Positions 12,401 to 24,300 of a stretch of DNA of 64,000 nt are shown one piece after another. The stretch is from Gymnorhina tibicen (taxonomy: Eukaryota > Chordata > Aves > Passeriformes > Artamidae). The stretch spans positions 535,957 to 599,956 of the forward strand of contig VXAZ01008023.1 of the NCBI GenBank assembly GCA_013399875.1, given 5' to 3'. Below the pieces are notes generated by a model. It worked only from the letters and a program-made list of their open reading frames with translations. It did not search any database and was not told the DNA's origin. The translations under genes were made by a program, and so were the position numbers. How positions within the stretch are numbered: position 1 is the stretch's first letter; each line of letters starts with the position of its first letter.

Positions 12401-15400
12401 AATGTTTATTGGTACTATAATATTAAACGCTGTTCTGGCTATATATTGGATTTTTGTGAATATTCACCAAGAATGTTAACTGGCAAAAAATATTTTGATG
12501 CACATTTAGTAAATATAATTCCAAATGTCATTGTCAAATTTTAACAACTGTTTGTATTTGCAGTGTAAACACTATTGCTTTAATTAAATCAGTGAACAAA
12601 TGCCAGTAACATAGGATCTCAAGTTCAAACCTAATTTCTATCACTTTTGAGTTTTCAGGTGCCATGAGATTTTCTGGCATCTCTCACAACAAAATCACAT
12701 TGGAGGTAGTGTATATCTGACTCAAATCTATGTTGGTTTTTGCTTAGTCAGCAAAGGGATTTTGGATCAAGCTTTTGAACACATGCACAATTTTAAAGTT
12801 ACATTCATTAATCTTTTCATTGCTACTTTCCCAGAGGTTTTCTGGAGCAATGCTGAGTTTTAAGATGGGAAGAATCAAATGAAGTAATAGGCAAATGTTA
12901 CTTCAAGTGTAGTGGCCTGCATGGTAGAAAGCATGGAAATGCTCATGAGAGAAGGAAACGAAATGAGCCCATGGTCTGAACCACAGATGTAGTGACCAGT
13001 TAAAATCCTGAGCAGAAAATCAATCAAGCAGTGTTAACCACAAAGTTAGAACATCTGGCTTATGAAGTCACTTATCTACATGGCACTAGAAGCTGGAATG
13101 ATGTAATAGACAAAATATCGTATTGTTTTCCTAGCACTTATACGTTCTTTAACCACCTGCTTTTCACTGCTCTTTAAAGAAACTGCTAGATGTACCTTGG
13201 GTTTGATTTCTATGCTGATCTCAAAGGTCTATTCTGGGAACTCACTGTCACACAGATCTCTTCACAGCATTTGGTGACAAACATATTTGTGGGAAATCCC
13301 CCACAGCTCATGGAACTCAGCACCAGCTTAAAAAAAAGTTAAAGAATAATTTACATAGATTAATTAATGTCTGGAAATGTTTCCTTTATTTGCTTATTCA
13401 TTCAGTGTCTTTGTCACGAATTCTCTACAGATGAATTTCTTTCACGACTTTTGTTGTAGAAGCTCCACCTGTATTTTCCAGGGGCTGTGTTTGTATGTTT
13501 GTAGTCAACACCATTTTATTTATTTGTTTGTTTTACTTCAGGATTTTAAATTCTATGTCACCTAAGTTCTGCTCATGCTGAATGTTGAAAGATGAAATGT
13601 TGACTGCATGATACAGATCTTCCATAGTTTCCGTAAATTTCCAGAGGAGAACCATGTCTTTCTCCATGAAGATACAGGGCACTCTAGGCACACTGAGAAA
13701 AACATACCTCAGCCAGCACTGGTGGACAAAGGCATAAAATGCTGTTCCACTGGTACTGTAGTGAGAGGTGTCCCCAGTGCCTGCAGCCAGACCAAGGGAG
13801 GGAAGCTGACTGCACCTGTGATCCATGTGGCCATGTTTTCACATGGCCATGAAATGCAAAAAGTTGCACTAGGTGGTTTTCCTGCTGCACTCAGGAAGTC
13901 CATAGACTGCTTGAGTCCCTGATGGATGCTTTAGAGAAGGTCAAAAAGGCCCCTCTCTCCATGTATTGCATCTTGGCATGATTCACAAGGGCAGTCAAAA
14001 TTCAGCCCTGTGTGAAGACTGGCTGTTGTGAAAGGGAGAGCCTGTGACAAATACTCCTGTGATTTATAACAGGGGGAGCCAATGTGATAAGAAGGGAACA
14101 CATAGCCGCAGGCTATATGAATTAATTTTACTAGGACTGTGTGTGTCATAGCCTTGATAAAGCTCAGTTCTCTTTGTACATTCCAAGCTGCTGTGTTTGG
14201 GTAATATTACAAGATATCTAAATTTTTTTAAGCTTTCTTATGATTTAGCCTCAGTAAGATTTAGCCTCTTTCTGGCAGACTTCTCTGATATGTTCTTTAT
14301 CTACTATTGTTTCAGAAAAGGAAGACTCCTAGAGCACATTGCCTCCTCCCCTGCTTCTCCATGCATATCTTTTCCCAGAACTCCACATTATGGTCAGCAT
14401 AAACCCACAGTTTCTTTTCTCCAAGATATGGAATAGCTGGGGTGAACAAATGTGTGATAAAAGATTATGCCATTTTCCTTCAGCTAGCATTAGAAGCACA
14501 CATCCATGGACAAAACATTTCCACATTCAGCCTTCTGCTTCAGTTTCCTTTTTACCTTGGATGGTTCTGTCCTTTGGTCAGAATTTTCTGGGTTGTCCAT
14601 GACATTTCTGCAGTTTCAGGTCTGAACCATTGAGTTTTTCTCAGTTCTGTCTACTCCCTCTTTCTTTCTTCTGAAGTAGTCTCTGAGGAAACAACTTCTT
14701 TAAATCCCTTTCTATAGCTCAGGTATCTTTAGATAAGGTGTATCAGATGATCTGTTTCTTGGTAACTAATCTGTAGTTCAATTACTATCTTTCCTGGGAA
14801 TCAGATTTGAAATAACCATTTGCTCTGGATAGCTGCCATCTTTTATCCAAGTGTGCTCCATTTAAATGGAGGATCATCAAACTTTAATGGCTCAGTATTT
14901 TTAGCCACGAACCAGGTGCAAGCAACTTTTCTGTCACCTACTGTGGGTTTTATGTCAGTATGGAAGCAAAGGATCAGAAGGAGCGGAGCGTGCCACATTC
15001 CTGCTGGAACTTACATCCTGACAGATGTCCATCAGATTCCAGTGTCAAGAAGAAATCATAGTAGAGAAATTCCCCAAACTGTCTCAATCTAAAATGCTGT
15101 TTCACCATATGTCTTGTTATAATTAGAACTAGTAGGATGCATGTATTCCAGATCTGAGTTGATAAAATATATTCATTTTGATAGGATGATTTTATAGAAA
15201 TCTAAAATATTTTCTGCCTGAGTGTGGAGTGCAATGAGAGTGGAATGCAACTGTCCTTGCCAGAGATCTGAAGTCAGTATCTTTCAGATGCAAGCACAGC
15301 CACAGGAAAGGGTGCCTAGCTTCACAAAACACAGTGATCTCCTGTGGTTCCACTGTATTCCCATCCCTGCCAGCAGTCTATAGGTCTCTGTCTAGGTCCA

Positions 15401-18400
15401 TGAGCCAAGAACTGGTCTGGGTCCCTTCTACTGTCAGAATGAGAGATCCTGTCTGTTGCAGAACTGATTATCGCTTGCTTTACAGGAACATGCCAGTTCT
15501 TTATTTATCAGTGATATGAACACATATCAAACTATAATTATCTTTGGGTGAGATAGGAACAGTTTCCAAATTAAATTATGAATTACCTAATCATTATATA
15601 TGCCTTGCACTTGAATGCATATGAAGCATAGATGCAAGCTGCACAGGCAGTCCATGGACTCTGAAGGATAGGAATTCACACATTTTTCACATATAAGGTT
15701 TGAAAGAAATGAACTTCAGAAATTCTAGTTCAGCAGGTCCAAATTCTGAAAAATATTTAATCTAGGATTGTAGTGGAAACATATTGACTGAAGAGACCAG
15801 CTAATTGTTATCACTGTCATTCTTATGTAAGAAGTGCCTACGGCTGCTATGTGAAAGGAATTAGAACATAAATTCTTGACAACTTTAACACATGCTACCT
15901 GAATACCCATCTGCTTAGCTTAAGAACTAAAAAGGGGTTCATTAATGTAGTATTGAATAAATTAAACATGTTGCTCTATGTGTTGAAATGTGTAACAATA
16001 TTTAGCACTGCTTCCTTTTTTTCCCTTTTTTAAAAACTCTATCTTAAAAAGCCGGCTGTATTTTTCATATGAAAACCAAACAGCAAATTGGATCTGCATC
16101 TAACAAAAGAAATTCATGTTTTGAAGTTTCCAAGTGGTGGCTGACCACTCATACATACGGACTGACTAGAAATGTTGCTTAGAAACACCACGTTATCAAA
16201 GAGAACCCAACATCAGGTTGGAGTGCTTCCCAGACAGCCGGTTCGTGGTGATAATTTGCAATGGAAAATTCTAATATCTGTTCCAACAATTCTTTATTTT
16301 CTAGATCTTCTTATTTTCCCCTCTTGAGATTATTTGTCAGTAGACTTTACAATTTTTTTCCAAACTCTGATTTGGAAGAGAGCATAGAGGTCTGTGAACT
16401 ATGTTTATGGATTGGTAAGTCCTTCAGCAAGTATCAAGAAAATGTTGTTCAGCTGAGTAAAATATATGGAAAATCCATACTGAAGGAACTGCAGTGTAAA
16501 TTAATATTTCTGACATGAGGACTGACTTAGCTACATTTAAATATATTATTTCCCCTGTATACATTAATAGTAACTGCTTATTGGGGACTTTTGGTTCTAA
16601 ACATAATAAAAGAATTAAAAAATTCTGTACAACTACAAAAATTATCTATCTAAACCTTGCAAACATCTCCTGGGTAGAACAAGAGGATGATTTTATATTT
16701 TCAAACAGAAGTTATCCAAGTAGGGCAACTAAAGAACTGCATTTGTCATGTCCTATGCAAACAGGAAGATTTAACAGATTCCCCTCATATTCAAAAGCAA
16801 TTTCATATTGCAATAGCCTGTTTTCTGCTCCTCTGGTCCATTCCAGGCCCCACAGCATCTGTTACTCCAACCACCACAGCTGGAGCTAGAAGGAAATGGG
16901 TCACACTGAGACATACGGAGAAAGGTATCTCCAGGCAAGTTGGGTCCTAGACTGTTTAAGTTTTATACATATTTACAGCTTGAATATAAATGTTTTTGTG
17001 TATATGTGTATATTAAATCCCAAATCTTATAGATGACAATTTGACCCCTTCCTCTTACAAGAACAGCTTCTAATCCATATCTGAGCCCCTGTGTTGACTC
17101 AGGGGGAGGAGTGCCATCTACTGAAGCTCCCTTGTGAGTTCGCATTTCATCTGCCAGGGTTTCTTTCAAGATCCTCAGGGGAAGTGCCCAACCAGAGTAC
17201 AGTAACTGCTCTTTTTCTTAAGAAGAAACATTTTTCTTAAGCATACACTGTAAATTTTCGGATTTTCCCAGAAGCCCTTCTTACTGCCAAACCTAAGTCT
17301 CTTTTATGTGTTTACCTACTTGCACTTTTTTTTTCAGTAAAAGGGAAACATGCAAAGTAGTGCCACACTAGTATTAAAGCTGGTTCCCTGATCAAATCAG
17401 GTGGTGAGTACCAGTGACATTTTTTCTTCTCTGCTATCTTAAAATAAGAGGGTTCTCTTCCTTGAAGTCACCATTGAATCATGTGCAGACAGCTCTGCTC
17501 TCTTCTAGGCCTTCATTTGCACTTCAAGTTTGTTCTGTAGAACGAAATAAAAGTCCAAGTTTTATAGGCAAACATGAATGTAGAGAATGGCAGAATTGTG
17601 TACTTGGGGGGTTTAAGAGACTGTAGGTCCCATGTACAATAAACTGTGTTTTCAAGGCCATAGAGGGCCATGCATTTTCCCATTGCTACAAGACTTCTGT
17701 CAGTTTTAGTGTAATAAGTGCAAACTCAAACTTTCAGGTTACTTACAATATAAATGTCTCCCGCCAGAGATATCCTGCATGTGGGAAGGTGAAAATGAGT
17801 TGTGAAAACACAGCACAGAAAACGTAGATGACAACAGAATGTGAGTGAGAGAGGTGACACAAAAAAATATTAGAAAAATGCAGATCCGCATTTAAGATTT
17901 CTGTGTACCTTAGACTACTAAAATGAAGTTGGTACAGTCTATACCCCAGATTAAGGTATTTTAATGCTTCCAAATGTACTAAGGGGAGATGAGTTACCTG
18001 AAGAAGAAAATCAAAAAGCCGTATGTCCACACAGGGCAGGAGCCCCCACATTTTCCATACAGTTCACATTTTGTCTCCAGTGTCTAAGTGCTGAGTCCCA
18101 TGGTCACAGAGGAAAATGAAGTCTTTTAGATTTTTTATTGTTCCTGTTGCCACATAGATCTTGTAGCCGACTATGGGTACCACAGCATGAGCAGTCACTG
18201 CCCTGGGACCACCTCCTGAACTTGTGGAGCTCAGCTGTAGGGTGAAGAGCAACACTGGCATCATACAGGCACCTCTGTCCAGCAGCCACGTGGAATCTGC
18301 TCCTGTAAATGCCACAGAAAGAGTTGGAAATTGCAGTACGTATGATGATACTTATTTTCTCAAAGAAAATAAAACAACTGGCGGATATCTGAGTCAAGAA

Positions 18401-20716
18401 GATCTCATAGTATTGCAGTATAAGCTCACACTCCCAACTATGGTGCAGATCAGGTTGAAGCTGCAGGATCTCACGTAGTGCAGCAAAGTGTGGTGTGAGT
18501 CTGGGATTAGCAGGTGTGCTGATTAGTGTGGTGTTGATTCTGTTTTGCTTCTCCCAGATGAAGCATGGATCCCTTCATAGTGCTATGCTGCACTGAAGGA
18601 GTTTTAAAAAAAATTAAGTTAAACCAAACCAAAACAAACCCCAGACATTTAAAATAATGCATAAATGCAGAGGAGATAATTGGGATCTATGTAAATGAAG
18701 ATGACAAACAAAGATAAAGAGGCAAAAAGTCAAACTGATGACAGCCTTGCTCACAAGAAGTAGTATGTGTGGCTCAGTCCTGAGCACAGGAATGCAGCAG
18801 CTGTGGATGCAAGAGCTACAGCCTTGCACTTCCCATGGCTCTGGCCCCATCCACTGGCATTAAATAGCTGCCTCCTGCTGCTGATGCAGATTGAATTGTC
18901 TCTGATGAGGGTTGGGACTGCTGTCAAGAAGAAGTAGGGCTTAGGCATTTCCATTTTTAAAAAGGTTAATCCTAATTATTTTTTATGCTTTTTAGCACAC
19001 TGTGGCATGCACAAACTTTGGAGAAACAAAGGAGATCATTGTACAGTCATCATCCATCATCATGTTATTTTTAGAAAGCCTGATTTCCTTTAAGGTCACT
19101 CTACACTTATAGACACATAACCATGGAAAGAAATGTATATATGCATATGTAGGATATGTAGACACACAGAGACATGTTTACACGTGCATTTTTTGACCTT
19201 AGTTTGGTTAATGGACGTTTTCCACTGTCTTCAGCAAGGGAGGTTAAGAACTTAGAACCATCTAATCTTTGTGTTCACCGATCTCAACCTTCCTTTTAAA
19301 AGTGAAATTCTGTGCATTCTATATATGCCCAAGTTTTGGCACATATGAAGTATGAATGTCCATGGGGCCACATTCAAATTTAGATATGTATTGTGTAAAA
19401 TATCCTTGTACACACAAAAAAAGTGGTCAAGGAAGAGCTAAGATATTTCAATACTTGGACTGTGACATATTAAAAAAATGTGGTTTTATTATGGTGGGAA
19501 GTTCATTCTTGGCAATTTTTGCCAACCTGGGAACTTTGTGCTATGTACAATCCTACCATTTTTTTTTTTATATTCATGGAATACATGTCATTGCAAATGC
19601 TTTTTTGCTCAGAATCAGGCCAAATTTATCTTAAACCATATATATTTTTCTTTTCAATGAAATCGGAATCTTTTTCCTACAAGAGATTAATTTAAACAAT
19701 AATGATACTTTTTCAACTAAGTGATTAAAAAATATCATCTTCATTTTAAAAGGTTAAGCATTGGTGAATCTCTTAATAGTTCAAAAACCTTCTTTTCAAT
19801 ACTTTCAATTCTGTTTCAAAATTTTCTGTTTCTCCCTTGAGCTTGTTCATGGATCACTGAAAGAACACATTATTCTAAGAATAATTAATTTCAAAACAAT
19901 ATGCAAACAATTTGAGATGTAGACTAGTTTATATAGATTAGCATCAGTATTTAAGTATTTGAAGTGCTTCTCTGAGAGTTTTAATTTTATAACACCAGTG
20001 CTGGGATAGCAGGTGGCTCTTGCAGGGAATCACTAGGTGGTGCTATTGTACACGTCTACCAAGCTATTTTTCTGTGTTTGAGCAAATGTTCAGTCTTGGG
20101 AAGAAATGCAAAACACACTATACCTCATTAAAGGGAATGACAGGGGTGCAAGAGCCATTTGCTTTATGCTGCTCCAATATCCTAAAGTTTTGAGACAAAG
20201 TTGCTTTCAGCCAACCATGCTTTGCTGTCACACAAAGAATTCTGAAAGTAGAGATGTACAGTACCTCGATTCAATTCAGCCACTACTCATCCAGTGTTTG
20301 TGCATGTATAGGAGTAAATATGTAAACGCTAATATTCCCAGATTGTCCCTGATTTTTTACTTCTTCTTCACTAGGAAGCTGACCTATAAAGCCTTAAGAC
20401 ACTATGACTCGGAAAAGGGAAACATCAGTATCTCAGTGAAACACTGGTGGCCTTTCTTAAATTGAATGCTGTATTGTATACATACTCACTCCAAGTGAAC
20501 ATGGACAATACACTTTAACAAGGCATATGTGTCTTTTCTCTAAATGGATATCAAATTCAGCGCATAGGACACAGCAGGCATGTCCAGCTGCCTTTCTTTT
20601 TCCCAGAAGTGGTGCTGGGGAGAGAGCTGGAGCCCTGGTTCCAGTTCAGGCACTGGCTTGTGCAGTTGCAGGAACAGCAGGTAGAAGAAGATTGCAAAAA
20701 TGACTTAGGGTTGAAT
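9407..20716. other. long repeat-poor non-coding stretch
   Basis: No exon, RNA gene or recognisable transposon in more than 11 kb. From about 11.4 to 12.2 kb the + strand is purine-rich (many GGA, GAA and AGA steps) and may hold a heavily decayed repeat that I cannot name. The open frames at 13.5-14.6 kb and 16.2-16.95 kb overlap each other, show no domain and have no convincing splice context. Confidence 0.5.
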
Positions 20717-20844
20717 GGTTGGACTGATCGAGAGTAGTGGTGCTTAGGAATATGGTGAGTGGAGGACTTGGCAGCGTTAGGTTTACGGTTGGACTTGATG
20801 AAATTAAAGTTTTTTTCCAACATAAATGATTCTATGATTCTATG
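20717..20844 (+). mobile_element. CR1 LINE 3' end fragment
   Basis: The segment reads as the extreme 3' end of an avian CR1 retrotransposon. It has a GGTGCTTAGGAATATGG-type block, then ACGGTTGGACTTGATGA, a degraded TTTTTTCCAACATAAATG, and a closing ATTCTATGATTCTATG tail. CR1 copies are inserted by target-primed reverse transcription and are usually 5'-truncated to the 3' tail, as here. The upstream boundary is uncertain. Sequence back to about 20557 is GC-richer and could belong to the same insertion, but I could not match it. No coding capacity remains. Confidence 0.8.
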
Positions 20845-21344
20845 AAAATTGATCCTAGTTCAGTCTTCCTGAAACTGCATATTTGTTTGCTCTGCAATGC
20901 CCTTGTAAAATGTATATAACATTTACATAAAAATGGGTTATTTACTGTAATGCTTGGTTACCCGTTTGGCCCAAATGAACAAATTTCGTATTGTGGACTT
21001 GTCAAAGACCAAGTTTAGTTCCATATGACAGTATTATTGGTTGTTATCCTATATGTGGGACATGGAAGAATTTTAACTTTGTGAGTACAAGGTCTGAAAA
21101 GCAAGAAAATACCATTTTTAAGGTATTTACAAAACTTTAATTAACTTGTTTTCCATATATTGATTAAGACAGTTGACTAGACACCAATTACCTATCTCTT
21201 ATAAAGCTGCATATTTTCAAAGAGAAGTTTTGGATCTGGTGTTCAAAGATGCTCCAATTTCAGAATATTGTAGAAAATGTTTGCTGTTGAAATACGCTTC
21301 TTTATCAGGAAATTGCTTTTCCAAATTGGTATGTTTTAAGGATA
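20845..21344. other. unique spacer between two CR1 fragments
   Basis: AT-rich sequence without recognised elements. An open frame from 21173 runs into the CR1 copy at 21345, but its first ~60 residues match nothing I know. Confidence 0.5.
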
Positions 21345-21626
21345 TGATAGAAAAGCTTGAGAAGTGGGCCCATGAGAACATAATGAAGTTTAGCAAGTCC
21401 AAGTGCAAGGTGCTGCACCTTGTTCGGGGCAATCCTAGACATGGGTCCAGACTGGGAGAAGCTGCCCAGAGATGTTGTGGCTGCCCTGTCCCTGCAAGTG
21501 TTCAGGGCCAGGCTGGACAGAGCCCTGAGCAAGTTGGTCTAGTGAAAGGTGTGCCTGCCCATGGAGGGGGGCTGGAATTAAAGATTTTTCCAACCCAAGC
21601 CTTTCTCTGGTTCTATGAGTCTATGA
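21345..21626 (+). mobile_element. internally deleted CR1 LINE copy
   Basis: The 5' part still translates as the end of CR1 ORF2 (reverse transcriptase), with the family-typical [18 protein letters not shown] at about 21364-21420. At about 21458-21462 the sequence jumps from an ACTGGGAG block straight to AGCTGCCCAGAGATGTTGTGG. In longer CR1 copies that block lies several hundred bases further downstream. The rest is normal CR1 3' end: GCCAGGCTGGACAG, TGGTCTAGTGAAAGGTG, TGCCCATGG, and a decayed TTCTATGAGTCTATGA tail. It is a pseudogene fragment with no activity expected. Confidence 0.88.
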
Positions 21627-22219
21627 CCCTGTTTAATTACGGAGTATTTGTGTCTTCTATTTTAAAAATATTGCTATTTATTTAAACAAGTATTTAACTT
21701 TAAAAAAATTTATTTTCCTTCAGCATCACTTTTATTTAGTGCCTCAGATACGTTATGCACTTGCTTGAAGCATGTTTGTTAAAGAGCATTCTCTAAACAA
21801 CCTGATCTTATAAGTGGGCATGGACAAAGAGCCAAGGAGTTGCAGCAAAGATGAACAGCTTTCTGGCTCAAGAGGTGTGAGGTCATGCAATTTTACTCTG
21901 TGATTACAGTTCTCCACAGAGTTCTTTTGTGACTAAGAAAGCATTGTTCAAACCTACAGTTTTACTCTTGTCCATTCTTATATAGACCGTTCTTGGCCTC
22001 TCTTATGTATAGGGAGCTTAACACAGGATGCTGTTACAGGTTTACAGGAATGCTGACTGCTTACAGACACAATTAACTTTTGCTGCTTTTGAATGCATGA
22101 AGATCTCTAAAACATTTATTATTCTGAGACATCTGGTCCAATATGTCTTAAACTAGATTCTTCAGCTGACAAACTCTTCTAAATAGAAAATTTAGTAACT
22201 CATTAATTCCTCAGGTGTA

Positions 22220-22221
<2 letters not shown>
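21627..22221. other. unique AT-rich non-coding DNA
   Basis: Nothing recognisable between the CR1 tail and the TTA microsatellite. Confidence 0.5.

Positions 22222-22263
<42 letters not shown>
22222..22263 (+). repeat. (TTA)14 microsatellite
   Basis: Fourteen uninterrupted TTA units (42 bases). A perfect array of this length is usually length-polymorphic. A T-rich tract follows at 22270-22287. Confidence 0.97.
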
Positions 22264-22268
<5 letters not shown>

Positions 22269-24217
22269 GTTTTGGTTTTTTTTTTAATACCCTAGTGGTC
22301 TCAGGCAGATATATTCCCTCGTGTTTGAGAATCATTCAGTTACTCTGGTGACAGGCTGGCCATAATGCTGAGAAGGAAGTTAATAATCCTATACCCAGCA
22401 CATCGCTTCATGCCATCACATACTGAGTGAAGAAGGCAAGGAGAATAAGAACAAAGAGTCAAGGTCCCATGCAAAAATAGAAGGTGGTGCAGTTATAAAA
22501 TCTTGTACTGCCTCGTGATGTATATTCCTAAAGGGAGGATGAATTAAGTTTTCATGAACAGTGCGAATTCTGCCATTTGCTACTTTTTGAGTTGTAGGTT
22601 GTGTCTTTTATATATATTTGAATATATACATTAAGGAAATTTAATTCTGAGACTACATTACAGTGTATGTGTGTGTTCAGCCAGATGTGTGTCCGTCTAT
22701 ATTACATAATGAAATGTAGATTCAGAATTACATGGAAAATCTAAACAAAAAACATCCCAAGAACAGTACTGGTTTAATTCTTTTATCTAAAATCTAATTT
22801 CCGAACAAATGTTTTCTGATCAAAGAATGTTTCTAAGAGAAAAAAGCGTCAGTCTCTGTATAAAAAAAACCCAAAATGTTGTGCTAAGGAAGGAAAAGCC
22901 CATCCCCCTTTCTTTGGACTGAGGAGGAAAAAATCTCAGCTGTTAGAGATCCTGAGATTTCCAGCTTATTGAAGCAAAGGAAAAAGGTTTCAGACATGAC
23001 TCCCCTCCCAACACACCTTATTAATTTTTTTTCCAGATGCTTGTAATGGAGAGGAAAAATGAAGAGAGGAAAGATGTAGTTATCTAGCTCAGAGAAATGT
23101 GGCTAGCTGGTTCCAGATTTTCCTCATTTCTGCCCTTTCACTCTGATAACCCTTGCATATTGATTTGTATTTCACACTTGTAGATCTGTAATAATGATAT
23201 GTACATTGTGCAGCTGACTGAATTTTTTTGTGTGAGATGCCTTTTTTGTCCTGCACAAAGTGAACTCTGTTCAAACAAATGTATGTCAAAGTTTTCAAGC
23301 CACACTATGAGTGGTAATGATTTGGACAGAGACCAGCAACTTAAATGAATGCTTAAAATTTCTTGCCTGTCATTGCTATTGTTATTCGAGACCACATTTC
23401 CAGAGGTTGGCATTTATTAGTCAAAATATTAAGGACTACATTGTGTTATCAGGAGGAACTTTAATCTGTTATTGGGGCAGGCTTAGGAGGCACCACTATT
23501 TAGAGAGACAGTTGTGAGGTGTTGCGTCTGTGCTCCTTCTAGTAGCAGTAATTGATTGCTGGCCTTTATATAAATGGGTAACTGCACACATATGCTGAGC
23601 TATTCTGGCATGCAAGTGAAAAATGGATCCACTGCTTGTCTGTATGCTCCACAAAGGGAATATGGAGCGTAATCATGTTACAAAACACTCTGCATCTGGA
23701 GTTAAGGCAATAGTTGCTCACAAAGGGGTGCAAGTCACACAATAGGCTACTTTCAGTAATTACTCTTGAGTTATTTAGGCCCCAAGTGCATATAAAATGA
23801 ATTAAAAGAAATAAATTTGAGTTGAAGGTATTATATGCCTCTCCTCTTCATTTCTGTGGAAACCTTTAAAAAATCCCAGCACCCTGCTGTTTTGGAGAAA
23901 CAAACCTAACAGCACTGAGCTAATATAGATGAACCAGAAAGAGAGATTGGCTGGTTTCAGTTTAGTCACAGGCTGAAATCTCTGCAAAAAAGTGGATGAA
24001 AATAGACCCCAAAAGAACATAACTGAGAAGCATGGAAGATTCCAAAATGCTTTCTTGTTCTGGCTTTAATAGGTAGGACTGTTCTCTATTTTTTTAAGGA
24101 AATCTTGATTTTTATTTTTCTCTAAAAGTATGAAATCCAAAGATCTATCTCTAGAATTTTTTGTCTACTGCCTTGCTTCTTACATCACATAATCTGTTTT
24201 GAGCCTATGCTTTTCAT
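22264..24217. other. unique AT-rich non-coding DNA
   Basis: No gene or transposon recognised. A short GTGT-containing segment occurs near 22665-22675. Open frames are below 95 codons and overlap on both strands. Confidence 0.5.
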
Positions 24218-24300
24218 TTAGATTATGAACCTTTTAAAACAAGGACCTTGATTTTTATTCAATAGTAAAATGTTCAGTGCCCTGTCAATAATACACATTT
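24218..24300 (+). mobile_element. possible ancient L2/MIR-like 3' tail
   Basis: The order of blocks follows the tail of old amniote L2/MIR-like elements: AGATTATGAACC...AAAACAAGGACCTTG, then CAGTGCCCTGTCAATAATACAC. These tails read roughly 'attgtaaactctttgggacagggacc ... acagtgcctagcac'. The match is weak and gapped, so this is tentative. It is the least certain of three similar segments (see 39911 and 48294). Confidence 0.3.

Noticed and set aside
16515..16950. Overlapping plus-strand frames of 124 and 87 codons
   Set aside because: Two different frames cover the same bases, neither with a known domain. Chance in AT-rich DNA.
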